Source of the DNA: Palsa-513 sp036510225
GTDB lineage: Bacteria; Actinomycetota; Thermoleophilia; Solirubrobacterales; Solirubrobacteraceae
Direction of reading: 5' to 3'
NCBI GenBank assembly: GCA_036510225.1
Contig: DATCEH010000125.1
Location: 124,001 to 188,000, forward strand
Length of the DNA stretch: 64,000 nucleotides
Below are positions 1-7,352 of the stretch, piece after piece; position 1 is the first letter of the stretch, and the number at the start of each line of letters is the position of its first letter. The position numbers and the translations under genes were made by a program. The notes beneath the pieces are model-generated. The model had not been told where the DNA came from, did not search any database, and worked only from the letters and a program-made list of their open reading frames with translations.

Positions 1-633
1 CAGGCCCAGTCGGTCCATGTGACCGGCGAGGGCTGGCGCCGCGGGGAACCGCTTGACCGAGTTCGGCAGGTAGTTGTAGGCATCCGAATCGCCGGCCAGC
101 CGGCCGAGGGCGGGGACGATCCGGTCGAACCAGACTCCGAAGAAGCTCGACAGGGGTGGTCGGGTGGGTGTGGTGATCTCGAGGATCACGACCCGACCGC
201 CGGGACGGACGACCCGGGCCATCTCGGCCAGGCCGCGGTCGAGGTCGCCGAAGTTCCGCGCGCCGAAGCCGACCGTCGCCGCGTCGAACTCGTCGTCGGC
301 GTACCCGAGGGCGAGGGCGTCCCCCCAGTCGAAGGTGATCTCCGGCGCCTTGGCCCGCGCGCGGTCGAGCATCCCGTCGGAGAAGTCGCACCCGACGACC
401 GACCCGTCCGGCGCGACCCGGCGAGCCAGCTCGATCGCGAGATCGCCGGTTCCCGTGGCCACGTCGAGCACCCGGCTGCCGGGGCCGATCCCGGCGAGAT
501 CGACCGCACGGGAGCGCCATCGGTGGTGGAGACCGGCCGTCATCACCGAGTTCATCAGGTCATACGGACCCGAGATCCGGTCGAACATCGTCCGCACCTG
601 ACCCGGCTCGAGCGTGCCGGGGCCGTCGTTCAC
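1..633 (-). CDS. menG: Demethylmenaquinone/ubiquinone methyltransferase, 3' end cut by window
   Basis: Class I SAM-dependent C-methyltransferase of the UbiE/MenG family, which makes the last step of menaquinone synthesis. The visible 211 residues begin VNDGPGTLEPGQVRTMFDRI; 'MFDRISGPYDLMN' is the family signature, followed by the SAM-binding glycine motif LDVATGTGDLA and the later motif VGFGARNFGD. The GTG start at 633 lies 4 nt after the qcrC stop, so it probably belongs to the same transcript and supplies the quinone used by that complex. The last visible residues (NYLPNSVKRFP...) are near the family C-terminus, so only a few tens of residues are missing. MenG rather than UbiE is inferred from the actinobacterial setting. 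Confidence 0.93.
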   Translation of the reverse strand, partial: MNDGPGTLEPGQVRTMFDRISGPYDLMNSVMTAGLHHRWRSRAVDLAGIGPGSRVLDVATGTGDLAIELARRVAPDGSVVGCDFSDGMLDRARAKAPEITFDWGDALALGYADDEFDAATVGFGARNFGDLDRGLAEMARVVRPGGRVVILEITTPTRPPLSSFFGVWFDRIVPALGRLAGDSDAYNYLPNSVKRFPAAPALAGHMDRLGL

Positions 634-637
634 GCCG

Positions 638-1372
638 CTATTTCAGGTTTGACAGGAAGGTCACGAGGGCCGTGAACTTGGTCTTCGACAGGCCGGCGAA
701 CGACGGCATCGGGGACGTCGGATTGACCAGCGTCCGTTCGATCGCCGCGGTGAAGACGCGCGAGCCGATGTGCGTCAACGGCGGCCCAGGACCGGAGTTG
801 CCGTCCTCGCCGATCTTGTGGCACGCCTGGCAGCCGGATTGGGCGGCGACCGCCTTGCCGGCGTTGAACTCGGCGACGGTCTTCGGGCCGGCGGCGATCA
901 CCGCGGCCGGCGTCGGCATGTCGATCGTCCCGGGAGGCCCGGCGTTCGCGCCCTCGTAGGTCAGGTAGGCCATCGTCGCGATCACGATCAGACCGGCCGT
1001 CAGGGCGATCGGCCGGCGCTCGATCCGCCGCTCGGGACTGCGGTCGTAGAACGGGAGGAGGAAGAGCATGATCATGCCGATCGTCGGCACGCCGAACGAC
1101 GCGAGACCGACGAACGCCGGTGGCTTGATCACGCGGAGGACCTCGAAGAGGAAGAAGAAGTACCACTCCGGCCGGGGCGTGTAGCTCGTCGTGACGGGGT
1201 TGGCCTTCGGGCCGAGCTCGGCGCCGAGGATCAGCGAGAGGCCCATGATCGCGATCATCACGATCACCGCCATCCACGCGTCCTTGGCCAGGGCGTAGGG
1301 CCAGAACGGCTTGCCGGTCGACTTCTGGATCGAGTAACCGCGGAGGTACTCCTCCTTCTCGCGCTGGTTCAC
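638..1372 (-). CDS. qcrC: Menaquinol:cytochrome c reductase subunit, cytochrome b C-terminal part fused to cytochrome c
   Basis: 244 residues. The N-terminal half is a subunit IV-like cytochrome b C-terminal region: three hydrophobic segments and the quinol-site motif PEWYFF (family form PEWY). The C-terminal half is a class I cytochrome c domain with one heme-binding motif CQACH near residue 180 and a likely axial Met in SPMPSF. This fusion is the Bacillus QcrC type, not the diheme cytochrome c of typical actinobacterial QcrCAB. It follows qcrA and qcrB and completes a three-subunit b6c complex. The start is GTG; a stop lies upstream in this frame within the short gap after qcrB. Confidence 0.93.
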   Translation of the reverse strand: MNQREKEEYLRGYSIQKSTGKPFWPYALAKDAWMAVIVMIAIMGLSLILGAELGPKANPVTTSYTPRPEWYFFFLFEVLRVIKPPAFVGLASFGVPTIGMIMLFLLPFYDRSPERRIERRPIALTAGLIVIATMAYLTYEGANAGPPGTIDMPTPAAVIAAGPKTVAEFNAGKAVAAQSGCQACHKIGEDGNSGPGPPLTHIGSRVFTAAIERTLVNPTSPMPSFAGLSKTKFTALVTFLSNLK

Positions 1373-1414
1373 GCCGCGGCGGCTTCCGTCTTTGAGGCTG
1401 GCCTGCGCACGGGG

Positions 1415-2203
1415 CTAGACCTCGGACTTCTTGAGCTCGTCGTTCTCTTTCACCTTGTGCCACGGCGGGGCGGTGATGCCGAGCTTGGCGACGAGGTAGA
1501 GGTGGGCGCCGATCATCGCGGCCATGATCCCGGGGATCAGGAGCATGTGGATCGCGTAGAAGCGCGAGAGCGTGGTCGCGCCGAACTCGGGGCCGCCGCG
1601 CATGAAGTCGGCGATGTACGGCCCGAGGAAGGGGGCGCCGCCGACGCTGGTGTTGACGCCGACGATCGTCGCCCAGTACGACCGCTGGTCGAAGGGGAGG
1701 AGGTAGCCGGTGAAGGACATCACCATCGTCAGGATCAGGAGGACGACGCCGATCACCCAGGTCAGCTCGCGGGGGTACTTGTACGCGCCGAAGAAGAACG
1801 TCCGGGCCATGTGGAGGAAGACGAGGATCACCATCACCGAGGATCCCCACTTGTGCATGCCGCGGACGAACTGACCGAGGAAGGCGGTGTTCGTGATGTA
1901 GCGGGCCGACTCGTACGCGTGGAGGGCTGAGGGGTCGTAGTACATCGCCAGGAAGATGCCGGTGACCGCCTGGGAGAGGAAGGCGAACATCGCGGCCGAG
2001 CCGAGCGTGTACGCCCAGTTGCCCTTGGGGACCTTCCGGAACAGGAGCCAGCGCATCCCGCCGGACATCGAGGTCCGCTCGTCGACCCAGTCGACGATCG
2101 CCTTGCCCTGCTCGGCTCGGCCTTCGGCGCGGCTCCCGGTTCCCGGCTTGCGGGGCGGGCGCTCGAGCGCCGAGGGGAGCGGCGGGGTTGGGATCCGGGC
2201 CAT
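1415..2203 (-). CDS. qcrB: Menaquinol:cytochrome c reductase cytochrome b subunit (N-terminal/b6-type)
   Basis: 262 residues, four predicted membrane helices. It is the short, b6-like cytochrome b that carries both b hemes. The heme ligand histidines are visible in GMHKWGSS and FLHMARTF (second helix) and in YAIHMLLIP and IGAHLYLV (fourth helix). The quinol-oxidation loop motif is on the companion subunit encoded just downstream. The ATG is 3 nt beyond the qcrA stop, so translation is coupled. The N-terminal 40 residues are proline/arginine-rich and cytoplasmic. Confidence 0.94.
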   Translation of the reverse strand: MARIPTPPLPSALERPPRKPGTGSRAEGRAEQGKAIVDWVDERTSMSGGMRWLLFRKVPKGNWAYTLGSAAMFAFLSQAVTGIFLAMYYDPSALHAYESARYITNTAFLGQFVRGMHKWGSSVMVILVFLHMARTFFFGAYKYPRELTWVIGVVLLILTMVMSFTGYLLPFDQRSYWATIVGVNTSVGGAPFLGPYIADFMRGGPEFGATTLSRFYAIHMLLIPGIMAAMIGAHLYLVAKLGITAPPWHKVKENDELKKSEV

Positions 2204-2206
2204 CGA

Positions 2207-2881
2207 CTAGACGCCCTTCAGCTTGCGAGTCGTCGGCCGGGCGGGGTAGAGGTACTGGCCGATCCCGTCGAGCGGCTCGCCGGGATCACGCGGGGAGAAC
2301 GGCTTGAGCGCGCTGTTGAGGCTGTAGCGCGGGCCGATCTGGACCTTGCCGTCGACGACGCGGGTCGCAAAGCGGTCGAGCGGTCGGACCGGCGGACCGC
2401 CGGTCCGCTGGCCGAGGAGGTCGTAGACGCCGCCGTGGCACGGGCAGATGAAGCGCTGGGCGGCCGGCGTCCAGCGGACCGGGCAGCCGAGGTGGGCGCA
2501 GCGGGTCGAGATCGCGATGAACTGGTTGTACTGGTTGCCGGCTCCGCCGTCGATCACGGGATTGCGCTTGCGCACGTAGACCGTCGACTTGCCGGCCTCG
2601 CCGATGTCCGGGGTGACGGTGATCACCTTGGGGACGTAGTTGTCGGGCGTGAAGTCGTCGGTCAGGCCGATCGTCTCCCACGTGACGTGATGGCTCTCGA
2701 AGACCGGGCCGAGGGCAAAGCCGAGCGACGGGAGGACGAAGGCCATCGTCGCGATCCCGCTGGCCGTGTGTGCGCTCGTCGTCATGAAGCGCCGGCGGGT
2801 GACCGTCTCTCCGGGAAACGCCCCCGGGAAGTTCGCGTCAGTGGTGTATTTGGGCTTGGGGCTCTTGCGTGTGTCGGCCAC
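2207..2881 (-). CDS. qcrA: Rieske iron-sulfur subunit of menaquinol:cytochrome c reductase
   Basis: 224 residues. Rieske [2Fe-2S] protein of the bc complex. Both cluster-binding boxes are present: CAHLGC and CPCHG, about 20 residues apart, followed by the usual GG..PP proline loop (GGPPVRPL). A TRRRFM sequence near residue 28 precedes one hydrophobic helix and resembles a Tat-type anchor. The start is GTG, with AGGAG about 8 nt upstream on the minus strand. It is the first gene of qcrABC, the order seen in Bacillus. Confidence 0.94.
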   Translation of the reverse strand: MADTRKSPKPKYTTDANFPGAFPGETVTRRRFMTTSAHTASGIATMAFVLPSLGFALGPVFESHHVTWETIGLTDDFTPDNYVPKVITVTPDIGEAGKSTVYVRKRNPVIDGGAGNQYNQFIAISTRCAHLGCPVRWTPAAQRFICPCHGGVYDLLGQRTGGPPVRPLDRFATRVVDGKVQIGPRYSLNSALKPFSPRDPGEPLDGIGQYLYPARPTTRKLKGV

Positions 2882-2920
2882 TGGGGTCTCCTGCTGCGGA
2901 AGCTGAGCCGAAGAATATCG

Positions 2921-3514
2921 TCAAGAATCTCCGCGCGGCCCGTTCAGCGCGTCGAGGGCGGCTCCGGCCTGGTCGTCGCCGGCCAATACAAGGGCCTTGG
3001 CCCTGGCGTGGGCCGGACTCGGCCCCCAGCCGACGGCCCGTGCGCCGGCCGACCAGATCGGCCCGGCAAGCTCGCCGTGGCCTCGAGCGTGGGCGAGCGC
3101 GCACAGGGAGATCACGTCGGCGAGCTCGATGACCCCTGCGATGTCGCCGAGGCCGACGAGCCGCTCGAGGCCGAGCGCGTAGAGCCGGTCGCCGACGAGC
3201 AGGGCCATGTCGGGATCGCCCTCCCGGAACAGGCGGGGAGCCTCGTAGTGGAGGAGGTAGCCCTCGTAGATCGCCTCGACCAGGAACTCGTACTCGGCGC
3301 TCGCGAGCGCCGCGCGGGGTCCGGCCGCCGCGAGTCTTCCTGGGGTTGTTCCTGGGGCAGCCCCGCCGGGAGGATCGGGTTCGGCGGGGTCCGGCCGGGT
3401 GGGACACGGCCGGGTGACCGGATCGTCGAGGAGCTCGCCGGCGAGCAGCCCGCCGGCGGCCCGCAGCTCGTCACGCAGCCGGCCGAGCGCGTCGAGCGAC
3501 CCGACGGTGCTCAC
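2921..3514 (-). CDS. Conserved-looking hypothetical protein between hemL and qcrA
   Basis: 197 residues, soluble, alanine/leucine-rich and probably all-helical. I do not recognise a family. A proline-rich linker (residues ~35-55) separates an N-terminal helix from a core with the most distinctive stretch, EGYLLHYEAPRLF followed by DMALLVGDRLYALGLERL. The GTG start overlaps the hemL stop (GTGA), and the gene ends about 40 nt before qcrA, so it is probably co-transcribed with tetrapyrrole and cytochrome genes. A role in cytochrome or heme-protein assembly is only a guess from position. Reading frame and start are supported by codon bias and the overlap. Confidence 0.75.
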   Translation of the reverse strand: MSTVGSLDALGRLRDELRAAGGLLAGELLDDPVTRPCPTRPDPAEPDPPGGAAPGTTPGRLAAAGPRAALASAEYEFLVEAIYEGYLLHYEAPRLFREGDPDMALLVGDRLYALGLERLVGLGDIAGVIELADVISLCALAHARGHGELAGPIWSAGARAVGWGPSPAHARAKALVLAGDDQAGAALDALNGPRGDS

Positions 3515-4818
3515 GTGGCGCCGCCGGAATCGAGTGCTGCGAAGGCCCCGGCCGCGGCATCCAGCGTCCGGTCGATGTGGTCGGGCCCGTGGGCCAGCGA
3601 CGGGAACCACGCCTCGAACTGGGACGGCGGGGCATAGACGCCGCGGGCGTGCAGGCCGCGGCACCACTTCGCGTAGGCGCCGAGGTCGCAGGCCCGGGCT
3701 CCGGCGAGATCGACGACGGGCTCGGCCGCGAAGAACACGGTCAGCAGGCCGGGTGCGGTCTGGACCTGGATCTCGCGCGAGCCGGCGACCTCCCGCAGGC
3801 CGGCGGCCAGCTCGTCGGTGGTCGCCGCCAGGCGGGCGTAGGCGCCGTCGTCGAGCAGGGCGAGCGTCGCCAGGCCGGCGGCGACGGCGAGCGGGTTGCC
3901 CGACAGCGTGCCGGCCTGGTAGACCGACCCGGCCGGGGCGAGCAGCTCCATCAGGCGGCGGGAGCCGCCGACCGCTGCGGCGGGGAGCCCGCCGCCGATG
4001 ATCTTGCCCATCACGGTGAGGTCGGCGAGCACGCCGCTGCGTTCCTGCATCCCGCCCCGTCCTACCCGGAAACCGGTGATCACCTCGTCGAATATGAGCA
4101 GTGCGCCGGTCTGGGTCGCCCGGTCGCGGAGGAGCTCGAGGAAGCCGGGGGCCGGCGGGACCAGGCCCATATTGGCGGCGCACGGCTCGGCGAGGATCGC
4201 CGCCAGGTCGTGCTGGTCGGTTGCCGCGATCAGGGCGTCCGGGTCGTTCCAGGGAACGACGACCGTCAGCGCGGCGACCGCGGCCGGGACGCCTGGACTC
4301 GACGGCAGGCCGAGCGTCGCGAGGCCGGATCCGGCGTCGGCCAGGAGGCCGTCGGAGTGCCCGTGGTAGGCGCCGGCGAACTTGAGGATCACGTCGCGGC
4401 CGGTCGCCGCGCGGGCGATCCGCACGGCGGTCATCGCGGCCTCGGTGCCCGACGATGTGCTCCTGACCTGCTCGACGCCCGGCACCCGGCGGGCGACCTC
4501 CTCGGCCAGCTCGACCTCGCCCAGGGTGGGCGCGCCGAAGCTCGTCCCGCGCTCCGCGGCGGCCACGACCGCGGCAATCACGTCGGGATGGGCATGCCCG
4601 GCGATCAAAGGCCCCCAGGAGCAGACGTAGTCGACAAACCGGTTGCCGTCCACATCGACCAGCTCGGCCCCGTCGCCCCGCGCGACGAACAGCGGATCCC
4701 GGCCGATCGCCCGCATCGCCCGCACCGGCGAGTTCACGCCCCCCGGAACGGCAAGCACAGCCCGCGAAAAAAGCTCCGCCGAGCGGCTGTCGCAAAGCAG
4801 TGGATCGGCGGCTGACAA
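3511..4818 (-). CDS. hemL: Glutamate-1-semialdehyde 2,1-aminomutase
   Basis: 435 residues, full length. PLP enzyme converting glutamate-1-semialdehyde to 5-aminolevulinate in the C5 tetrapyrrole pathway. Family signatures: VPGGVNSPVRA near the N-terminus, SSGTEA in the cofactor phosphate site, DEVITGFR, and the PLP lysine in MGKIIGGGLP. The start is a TTG giving the standard N-terminus (DSRSAELFSRA). No strong Shine-Dalgarno is seen, so a nearby alternative start is possible. It is followed by the unknown gene and qcrA, and preceded, across a hairpin-rich gap, by the siroheme decarboxylase and hemB. Confidence 0.97.
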   Translation of the reverse strand: MSAADPLLCDSRSAELFSRAVLAVPGGVNSPVRAMRAIGRDPLFVARGDGAELVDVDGNRFVDYVCSWGPLIAGHAHPDVIAAVVAAAERGTSFGAPTLGEVELAEEVARRVPGVEQVRSTSSGTEAAMTAVRIARAATGRDVILKFAGAYHGHSDGLLADAGSGLATLGLPSSPGVPAAVAALTVVVPWNDPDALIAATDQHDLAAILAEPCAANMGLVPPAPGFLELLRDRATQTGALLIFDEVITGFRVGRGGMQERSGVLADLTVMGKIIGGGLPAAAVGGSRRLMELLAPAGSVYQAGTLSGNPLAVAAGLATLALLDDGAYARLAATTDELAAGLREVAGSREIQVQTAPGLLTVFFAAEPVVDLAGARACDLGAYAKWCRGLHARGVYAPPSQFEAWFPSLAHGPDHIDRTLDAAAGAFAALDSGGAT

Positions 4819-4862
4819 GGCAGCTTCAGCCTACGCGAGCCGCAACCCGGGCGCCGTCCAGC

Positions 4863-4983
4863 GGCCGGCGTGGCCACGCCGGCCGGCGGGTGACCTACGC
4901 CGCGTTCGGAGCGTTGCCACACGCCCAGCCTGGGCGTAGGATCCTCACGCGGGCAACGCTGTGCCCGCGGCGGCTCTGCCGCG
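4863..4983. repeat. Cluster of inverted repeats in the hemL/siroheme decarboxylase spacer
   Basis: The 217-bp gap (4819-5035) has no credible gene. It holds a perfect 22-bp palindrome at 4863-4884 (GGCCGGCGTGG/CCACGCCGGCC), a 17-bp palindrome at 4921-4937 (ACGCCCAG-C-CTGGGCGT), a 7-bp stem with 8-nt loop at 4948-4969 and a 6-bp stem at 4966-4983. None is followed by a T-run on the minus strand. They could be factor-dependent termination or processing hairpins after the upstream gene, or operators for hemL. Seen directly; function unknown. Confidence 0.6.
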
Positions 4984-5035
4984 ACCGTCCGCTGCCTCCC
5001 GCGTCTGGGCTGCGCGAGGCCGGCGCAGGCTCAGG

Positions 5036-6106
5036 CTACGCGTGAGGGCGCTCCCAGTCCTTGAACTCGTCGGTGAAGTACATGAGCCGGACCTTCTTGA
5101 ACTCGGTCGACGAGTACAGCGTTGCCCGCTCGTGGATCCCGGTGTTCTCGGCGATCGCGTCGAGCACGGCGTCGCACTCCTCCTTCGAGCGACCGTGGGC
5201 CATCGTGAAGACCGAGTACGGCCAGTCCTGGTAGGTCGGTCGCTCGTAGCAGTGGGAGATCCCGCGGAACGAGGCCATCCGCGGGCCGAGCTCCTCGATG
5301 CGGTCCTCGGGAACCTTCCAGACGCCCATCCCGTTCGCCGAGAAGCCGGCCCGCCGGTGGAAGAGGATCGCGGCGACACGCCGCAGCAGGCCGCGGTCGC
5401 GCATCCCGGCCATGTGGGTCAGGAGCTCCTCGACGGGCATCCCGAGCCGGTCGGCGGCCGGGGCGTACGGCTCGGCGCAGATCGGCATGTCGCCCTGGGT
5501 GGCCCGGATCACGGCGACGTCCCGGTCGTCGTAGGCGACCGGCTCTAGGTCGACCGGCTCCTGCTCGACACCGGGCGAGGACAGCGCGCCGGTGCCGCCC
5601 TCCATCTCGAGGTCCATGCGGATCTTGAACAGCTGGAGGGTCGGCAGCTGGCGGATCGACTCGGCGCCGGTCAGCTCCTGGAGGACGTCGAGCGTGCCCT
5701 GGAGGCCGAGCTTCGAGTCGCTCTCGACGGCAAGCGTGAACCACATGTTGAACTCGTGGTTGCGGAGGTAGTTGTGTGAGACGCCGGGGTGGCTGTTGAT
5801 GATCTTCGCGGGGACCCACGGGTTCTCGGGGTCGACCTTCGCGGCGACGAGCATCGACCCGTAGCCGAGTGCGCGGGTGTCGTAGATCGGCGTGATCTGG
5901 CGGATGATCCGCTCGCGGACGAGCCGGGAGACCCGCTCCATCGCCTCGTCCTCGGTGATCTCGGCGGCCGCGGCGACCGACGCGTAGGGGCGCGGATCCA
6001 GGGGGAAGCTGCCCTGCATGAGGTTCATCAGGCGCTTGTCGAGCGCGTCCAGCGGCACGGCGGAACCGTCCTTGCGGCTGCGGATCTTCGGCGCTACTTG
6101 AGCCAT
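5036..6106 (-). CDS. ahbAB: Siroheme decarboxylase, fused AhbA-AhbB (NirDL-like)
   Basis: 356 residues made of two Lrp/AsnC-like halves. The first (about 20-175) has the AhbA/NirD-type motif PGVSHNYLRNHEFNMWFTL; the second (about 195-350) has the AhbB/NirL-type motifs AILFHRRAGF, NGMGVWKVP, SHCYERP and WPYSVFTM. The family removes the two acetate carboxyls of siroheme to give 12,18-didecarboxysiroheme, in the alternative heme pathway or in heme d1 synthesis. The ATG overlaps the 3' end of hemB by 13 nt, so the two are coupled. It would be mis-called an AsnC transcription regulator by simple domain searches. The radical-SAM partners ahbC/ahbD are not in this window. Confidence 0.88.
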   Translation of the reverse strand: MAQVAPKIRSRKDGSAVPLDALDKRLMNLMQGSFPLDPRPYASVAAAAEITEDEAMERVSRLVRERIIRQITPIYDTRALGYGSMLVAAKVDPENPWVPAKIINSHPGVSHNYLRNHEFNMWFTLAVESDSKLGLQGTLDVLQELTGAESIRQLPTLQLFKIRMDLEMEGGTGALSSPGVEQEPVDLEPVAYDDRDVAVIRATQGDMPICAEPYAPAADRLGMPVEELLTHMAGMRDRGLLRRVAAILFHRRAGFSANGMGVWKVPEDRIEELGPRMASFRGISHCYERPTYQDWPYSVFTMAHGRSKEECDAVLDAIAENTGIHERATLYSSTEFKKVRLMYFTDEFKDWERPHA

Positions 6107-7080
6107 TTGGCGGCATCCTTGGCGTGGTAGGTGATGATGATGTCGGCACCCGCTCGGCGGATCCCGGTCAGCGTCTCGAGCACGACGGCCCGCTCGTCGA
6201 TCGACCCGGCGGCGGCGGCGGCCTTGACCATCGCGTACTCGCCGCTGACGTTGTAGGCCGCGACCGGCAGCCGGCTGGCCGCCCGGATCGCGGCGATCAC
6301 GTCGAGGTAGGCGAGCGCCGGCTTGACCATCAGGACGTCGGCGCCCTCGTCCTCGTCGAGCAGGGCCTCGCGGACGGCCTCGCGCGAGTTTCCCGGATCC
6401 ATCTGGTAGGCCCGGCGGTCGCCGAACGACGGGGCGCAGCCGGCGGCGTCGCGGAAGGGCCCGTAGAAGGCCGAGGCGAACTTCGCGGCGTAGGCCATCA
6501 CCGCGACGTCCTCGAAGCCCTCGCCGTCGAGCTCCTTGCGGACCACCCCGACCCGGCCGTCCATCATGTCGCTCGGGGCGACGATGTCCGCCCCGGCCCG
6601 GGCGTGACTGAGCGCGGCGCGGGCGAGCAGCTCGACCGTGCCGTCGTTCTCGACGCTCCCGTCCGGGCGCAGGACGCCGCAGTGGCCGTGGCTGGTGTAC
6701 TCGCAGAGGCACACGTCGGTGATCACCAGGAGCTCGGGGTGGGCCTTCTTGATCGCCCTGACCGCCAGCTGGACGACGCCTTCGTCGTCCCATGCGCCGG
6801 ACCCGTCGTCGTCCTTGTCGGCGGGGATCCCGAACAGGACGACACCCGGGATGCCGAGCCCGTACAGCTCGCCGGCGGCCTCGACCGCCTGCGAGAGTGA
6901 GAGTCGCTCGACGCCGGGCATCGCGTCGACCGGAGCTCGTCCGTCGAGTCCGGCCTCGACGAACAGCGGGGCGATCAGCCGGGACGCGGTCAGCTCCGTC
7001 TCGCGCACGAGATCGCGCAGGACGTCGGTCCGGCGCAGGCGGCGTAGACGGGTCTGTGGAAACGCCATCGAGGCACCCAT
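6094..7080 (-). CDS. hemB: Delta-aminolevulinic acid dehydratase (porphobilinogen synthase)
   Basis: 328 residues, full length. Condenses two 5-aminolevulinate molecules to porphobilinogen. Both active-site lysines are visible: K in MAYAAKFASAFYGP and the Schiff-base lysine in VLMVKPALAYLD. The cysteine-rich metal site DVCLCEYTSHGHCG is the zinc-type form. An in-frame ATG 12 nt downstream is an alternative start. The stop overlaps the siroheme decarboxylase start. Confidence 0.97.
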   Translation of the reverse strand: MGASMAFPQTRLRRLRRTDVLRDLVRETELTASRLIAPLFVEAGLDGRAPVDAMPGVERLSLSQAVEAAGELYGLGIPGVVLFGIPADKDDDGSGAWDDEGVVQLAVRAIKKAHPELLVITDVCLCEYTSHGHCGVLRPDGSVENDGTVELLARAALSHARAGADIVAPSDMMDGRVGVVRKELDGEGFEDVAVMAYAAKFASAFYGPFRDAAGCAPSFGDRRAYQMDPGNSREAVREALLDEDEGADVLMVKPALAYLDVIAAIRAASRLPVAAYNVSGEYAMVKAAAAAGSIDERAVVLETLTGIRRAGADIIITYHAKDAAKWLK

Positions 7081-7229
7081 CGTATCGCCGCGTCCAATCC
7101 GGCCGGCCGGGTCGCCACGCCGTGGGTAGGTTTGGCTCGGCGCGGGGCGGGCCCGGGGCGCGCATGCCGTCGGGGATCACGGCCGGGGCCCGAGCGGTCA
7201 GGCAGCGCGCTCTCCGCCGGGGGACCGGG

Positions 7230-7254
7230 TCGTGGAGAGGGAGACTCTCCACGA
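7230..7254. repeat. 10-bp inverted repeat upstream of hemB
   Basis: Perfect stem TCGTGGAGAG / CTCTCCACGA with a 5-nt loop, in the 272-bp gap 7081-7352 that separates hemB from the ABC permease gene. Its position 150 nt upstream of hemB would suit an operator or leader hairpin. No known riboswitch is recognisable in the gap. Confidence 0.55.
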
Positions 7255-7316
7255 GAAGTAGCTGACTGACTCAGGCAACCATTTCGCGCTGAAAGGTCTC
7301 AACATCCTCCTCTCCG

Positions 7317-7339
7317 CCGCCCGGGAGGAGCCCGGGCGG
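7317..7339 (-). terminator. Candidate terminator after the ABC permease gene
   Basis: Perfect 9-bp GC stem (CCGCCCGGG / CCCGGGCGG) with a 5-nt loop, 14 nt beyond the permease stop codon on the minus strand. A T-run is lacking, as is common for high-GC terminators, so the call rests on position and stem strength. Confidence 0.5.
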
Positions 7340-7352
7340 TCGTCGCCGCCGG

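Noticed and set aside
630..1850. Long minus-strand ORF of 406 codons across qcrC/qcrB
   Set aside because: Arg/Pro/Asp-rich shadow in another frame of two well-identified genes.
2921..4795. 624-codon ORF joining the small gene to hemL
   Set aside because: Only its last third, after the GTG at 3514, looks real; the upstream part is a shadow of hemL.
7081..7352. Riboswitch between hemB and the ABC permease
   Set aside because: No recognisable aptamer core; only simple hairpins.
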